A DNA stretch of 64,000 nt from Balanoglossus misakiensis (lineage: Eukaryota; Hemichordata), in the NCBI GenBank assembly GCA_040954595.2, contig CM082577.2, forward strand, positions 8,866,001 to 8,930,000, in the 5' to 3' direction. Under the pieces are notes generated by a model, which made no database searches, was not told the DNA's origin, and saw only the letters and a program-made list of their open reading frames with translations. Position numbers and translations under genes: made by a program. This document shows positions 60,432 to 64,000 of the stretch, in pieces; position 1 is the stretch's first letter; each line of letters starts with the position of its first letter.

Positions 60432-61078
60432 CTGTGAAGCAGAGACGTGAATTTTGCCGTTCCTAGTGCCGCGGGTTGTAGTGTATCCCGTCTGTTGAAC
60501 TTTTTTTAGAGATTGAGATGAGAATTAGCAGTGTAGGATAGAGACGACGTACCAAACTGCCGTGTTGTATTCTGAATTTGTGTTGAAATAAATACGACGG
60601 AAGAGTTTGAACGGCATTGCTGTGTGGACTGATAGCCGCCGCTAACCTTGCCGCGATCACCCGGCCGCTTGAGAACTTTCTCGACCTACGCATGAACTTG
60701 TTGTTTGTGGCAGCAATCGTGACAGGTTACGTTGTTTGAAAAAAAACGTTGACGCGTCAATGCGCCCAGCGGCGGACGCCACATGAATTTTTTTCAGATC
60801 TGGCTTTTTCAACGTGTTTGTTTGGCGTTCATGATTTAGTATATATCCATGTTCTTGTTCTGCTATTTCCCATTCCGAAAACCCCAAAGTTTTAAACGTG
60901 TACACTTTGACTAGAAAAGGCCTCAGACACCTTCATATGCTGTCCGGCAGCCGGGGTGGGATATCCGACTGCGGTGCAGCTCAAAGTGGCGTGGAGCTGG
61001 TCATGTTGGGAACAGTGCAGCCGGCCGGTGGATCGACGTCTTACCCGCCGGCGTGCGGCAATCGGCAAGAACCCATCG

Positions 61079-61308
61079 GGAGGAACCCAGTCCGTTCAAG
61101 CGCAAATGTCCCGGTCAGAACGTAACTACGAGCTTCGTAGAGCAGCGTTCGAAACGCTAAACAACCCTCGTCGTCCGTGTTCAAGTCAGTCTCCTACCCC
61201 TTTATGTTCACGTCTCTCTCTCAACACGCACGTACTTCAACTGCGCAATTGGGATGGGGGGACGCCTCTTTGTCTAGTACATTGTGACATTGTTACAATT
61301 TTAGAGAT
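61079..61308 (+). pseudogene. Inverted duplication, right arm: partial exon copy
   Basis: Starts GGAGGAACCCAGTCCGTTCA and carries the exon's 3' part, but the donor GTAAGA is GTCAGA here, and the Tyr codon TAC has become CGC. A block of about 57 bp, not present in the left arm, splits the intron part. Probably a non-functional copy. Confidence 0.65.
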
Positions 61309-63515
61309 AACGCGTTGCTGGCATGAAAGAAATACGATGTTGCCAGTTTGCCGTTTGGTGCTGGTAAAAAGAATTCCGTAGTAAAAGCTCCATTACCTGT
61401 AACTTTTGGCTGCTCTCAGTGTTTTGTTTTGTGTGTCCACTGAAGCCTGAAGCATGATGAAATGCCCACGTTTTTAGTTTATCGACACAGCATATATGTA
61501 CAGTCACAACTATTTTTTGAAATTTGAATTCAAGTCCGGACCAGAATTCATTCGTCAACAATAGCAATGGTCATTACTCACAGGCAGTTTATGTTGACGG
61601 GCAGTGTATTTTAGCATGATATTGGGAGTAGAAGAAGAACTTGGGTTTAAATACACGCAACGGAAATACAGGAAAAATAGCTGAAACATTCGCGCGCATG
61701 ATATGACTACAAATCATCGACAAATCTCAAGCTGGTTGACTTTTTCATGCCCGCCATGTTTTTTTAACACAGTGTGCGAGGTTGGGCTTCAGGGTGACCT
61801 GACTGCAGCAGCACAGTCATGTGACCGCCGTACGAACTTTATCGTCTGCACTGTACAATATGCATCCAAAGACCAAAACACGTTCAATACACGTAGTTCA
61901 ATAATGTAAAAGCCTAAATATTGACCTGAGAGCTATTTTGTGTGAACATACACCAGAACACCAACATACCTGCAAGTGAGGGTTCGAATCCCATCGCAGT
62001 CGCCAAAATGTAGTGTTCAGAGCGGCCAAGGGGCGAGAACATGTACACACACTGCAGGATGGCTAAACACTGACTGACCAGGATTTTATTCAAATCAACC
62101 ATTCATATAGTATAGCAACGCACAGGTGTTTTGCCATCACCAGGTGCAATGGTATGATCATGCAAATACATTAGCCTATGCATATGCATATGCATATAAA
62201 GCGTACAATTCAAAAAGTCACGGGTGTTATAGAGATACAAATCACTACATCGCCCACCTTCCCGCCCCCAACCAACCAATCGACCAACCTATTTACCTCC
62301 TACATACCTAAACTTATATATTCCCCTGTATTAGTTTCTCATGTCTTTTGACCAATCATTGTAACGCCCCGCAACAAGCACCAAAAGTCCACAGCCAAAT
62401 ATTCCTAACACTATGAAAACAGACAACACGGTTCAAGACACTATTGCATATAGCAGGATGCGCCTGTAACCAAAGATAAATTATTAAAGCAACCACATGT
62501 GTCTATGCAACACGAGAATTTTTATCCATGTTAAATCTTGTCCTTTTGTGGATGATGCGATTCTCTGTGCCATATTTCAACACTTGACACTCAATAAACC
62601 AGTTTATTTTGTAAATTGTTTGTTTTATTGGTGTGTTTAGCCTGTGGTCGATTGCCTCATGATGTAAAGTACACTGACGAGAGAGCAAGATTTCTTCATG
62701 AAACCGTTCACTGTTTCAAAGTTTGGACCTGGTACGCGTCAAAAAGTACCTATAAAGTTTAACATTATTTTGACGCGATTGTAGCTTCTCACAGATCTCA
62801 AAGTGGCTGTCGTGAGCAAATTCACAGAAGGAATTACTCTCCAGGACAAATATTTTCACCGTGCTCTATGGACATGTCTCACACATACGAAAATTTTGGA
62901 GAGAATACAGTTTCTAAGAAGTGAGGCAGATTGTTGAAGTATAATCACATTTTTTATATAATGAGAAACGTAAACTGTATTACTAGATAGACTTGGAGGC
63001 GTCCGTCGAGTTAATTTACACGGGATTTATATTTGAGTCTGTTACAGCAATCTTTTCTGACACCCAGAGTCAGCCATACAGTGCGGGCGTGCCATTGTAT
63101 GTTCTAGACTATATCCCGGTGTTATGAGCAATGCTTTGTGAACCAGAAAACGCAGGCATTATAAAAGGGCACATTTTGGGGCAGACACATAGACACAGTG
63201 CAGAAGTTTATCAGGTTTTGACACCTACGCTACCACTCGCCACACCCAAGCCTGTCTGTACCTATGAACTGTAACCAAGCTACCCTCCCAAACTGACAGA
63301 ATTGGCTCTGCCGTGTATAAAAGATAGCACCCGCGGGTCTAGACACCAGATGTGCCGTGTTTGACTACACGTTGACACAAATAGAAGGACACCACATCGA
63401 ACCTAATTACGTTATTTGACGAAGCACACCCTAATGCTTTTACAGCCTTCCGAGTTGACGTCCAAATCGACGCGTACAGATAGTGGCCATGACAGATTGC
63501 GCTGTCTTGGATGAT
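61309..63515. other. Gene-poor right end
   Basis: No supported gene. It holds repeat family A copy 2, a tRNA-like B-box at 61981 without a matching cloverleaf, and GCATAT repeats near 62170. Confidence 0.5.
61510..61615 (-). repeat. Interspersed repeat family A, copy 2
   Basis: Reverse-complement match to 15254-15362, including GAATTCAAGTCCGGAC and TATGTTGAC landmarks. No coding potential. Confidence 0.6.
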
Positions 63516-64000
63516 TAGGGAGCATTCGTTTTTTACAGGGAGGGGGGGGCCGGTGGAAATCAGGGGGGGGTTTACTTTTACAAAGCAGTTTTTAGGGGGG
63601 GACAAATTTTATAATCAAGGGATTATTATATAGGGACTGAAAGGGGGGACTTGAAAACTTTGACGGCTAAATATTTATTTTGAGTCCACAAAAATGCAGT
63701 TTCGCGTCCTTTATTTTACAAATTTTTCTTACACCCACCCCCTCCATTCATCAACACCTTTCAATCATTGACTGGTTTATCTAGTGTCCCAGGTCAGGGG
63801 ACTTGCCACCACCCCATGATAACTTTGAGCGGCGACGTTAATTTGCTTTTGCTGGGTTCATTAAAATGCAGCTTACAGCTCTGTATTTTATAAAATTTTC
63901 TTACGTCGTGGGAGGGGGACACCCCCTCCCAAACCCACCCCCTTCAATTCTCGGTTTACAATGTCTCCCAACACAGAATACAAATACTTAAAAAATAAAA
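63516..64000 (-). mobile_element. Related MITE, inverted and cut by the window end
   Basis: From about 63625 to 64000 the sequence is the reverse complement of about 50640-51056. The left end is different (GGGAGCATTCG after TTA), so this is a related or chimeric family member. Confidence 0.7.

Noticed and set aside
61914-62002. tRNA gene, because of a GGTTCGAATCC B-box at 61981
   Set aside because: No A-box or pairing acceptor and anticodon stems at the right spacing; at most a SINE remnant.

Overview
This is a eukaryotic (metazoan) genomic window. The genes are split by canonical GT-AG introns, coding exons are short and far apart, and the rest is AT-rich DNA full of microsatellites, short inverted-repeat elements and 'acatgtacatgta'-type words. 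These traits fit a marine invertebrate (amphioxus, hemichordate or lophotrochozoan-like). The sequence alone does not fix the species. There is no bacterial operon, CRISPR array, rRNA or convincing tRNA gene.

Left part (3.1-17.4 kb, minus strand): a complete 12-exon gene for COP9 signalosome subunit 1 (GPS1/CSN1). I rebuilt it exon by exon with consistent splice phases (465 aa). Its introns carry several MITE-like elements and a tandem repeat. About 0.3 kb upstream of its start codon, on the opposite strand, begins a plus-strand pair of NUDT1/MTH1-like Nudix hydrolase genes (18.7-20.2 kb and 22.9-25.4 kb). Both have three coding exons with identical intron phases, so they are an old tandem duplication. 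The GPS1/NUDT1 spacer has CCAAT and ETS-type motifs and probably works as a bidirectional promoter.

Middle (25.5-36.8 kb): a minus-strand gene encodes an N-terminal C3HC4 RING plus TRAF-type zinc finger protein of the PDZRN/NRDP1 kind. Its main coding exon is at 31.85-32.82 kb, and a probable 5'UTR exon with a YY1-like motif lies at about 36.8 kb. The main exon ends at a strong donor just after half of a CHORD-like zinc motif, so the gene must continue at lower coordinates, but I could not place the remaining exons. Between 27.9 and 29.4 kb the minus strand has an unusual cluster of five AG-(3n nt)-GTAAGT sites, like microexons or recursive-splice points.

Right part (37-64 kb): gene-poor. 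The best evidence for a gene is two minus-strand exons at 58.5-60.4 kb that join in phase and form an unidentified Cys-containing protein segment. The upstream one of these exons is partly copied in an inverted duplication at 61.1 kb. The rest holds microsatellites, an 803-bp MITE with TTA target duplications, a related inverted copy at the window end, scattered AGAGGGCGC (CTCF-like) motifs and one possible plus-strand exon. The functional links I can support are general ones: CSN1 acts in cullin-RING ligase deneddylation, NUDT1 enzymes clean oxidised purine nucleotides, and the RING protein is a probable ubiquitin ligase. Nothing in the sequence shows that they work as one system.
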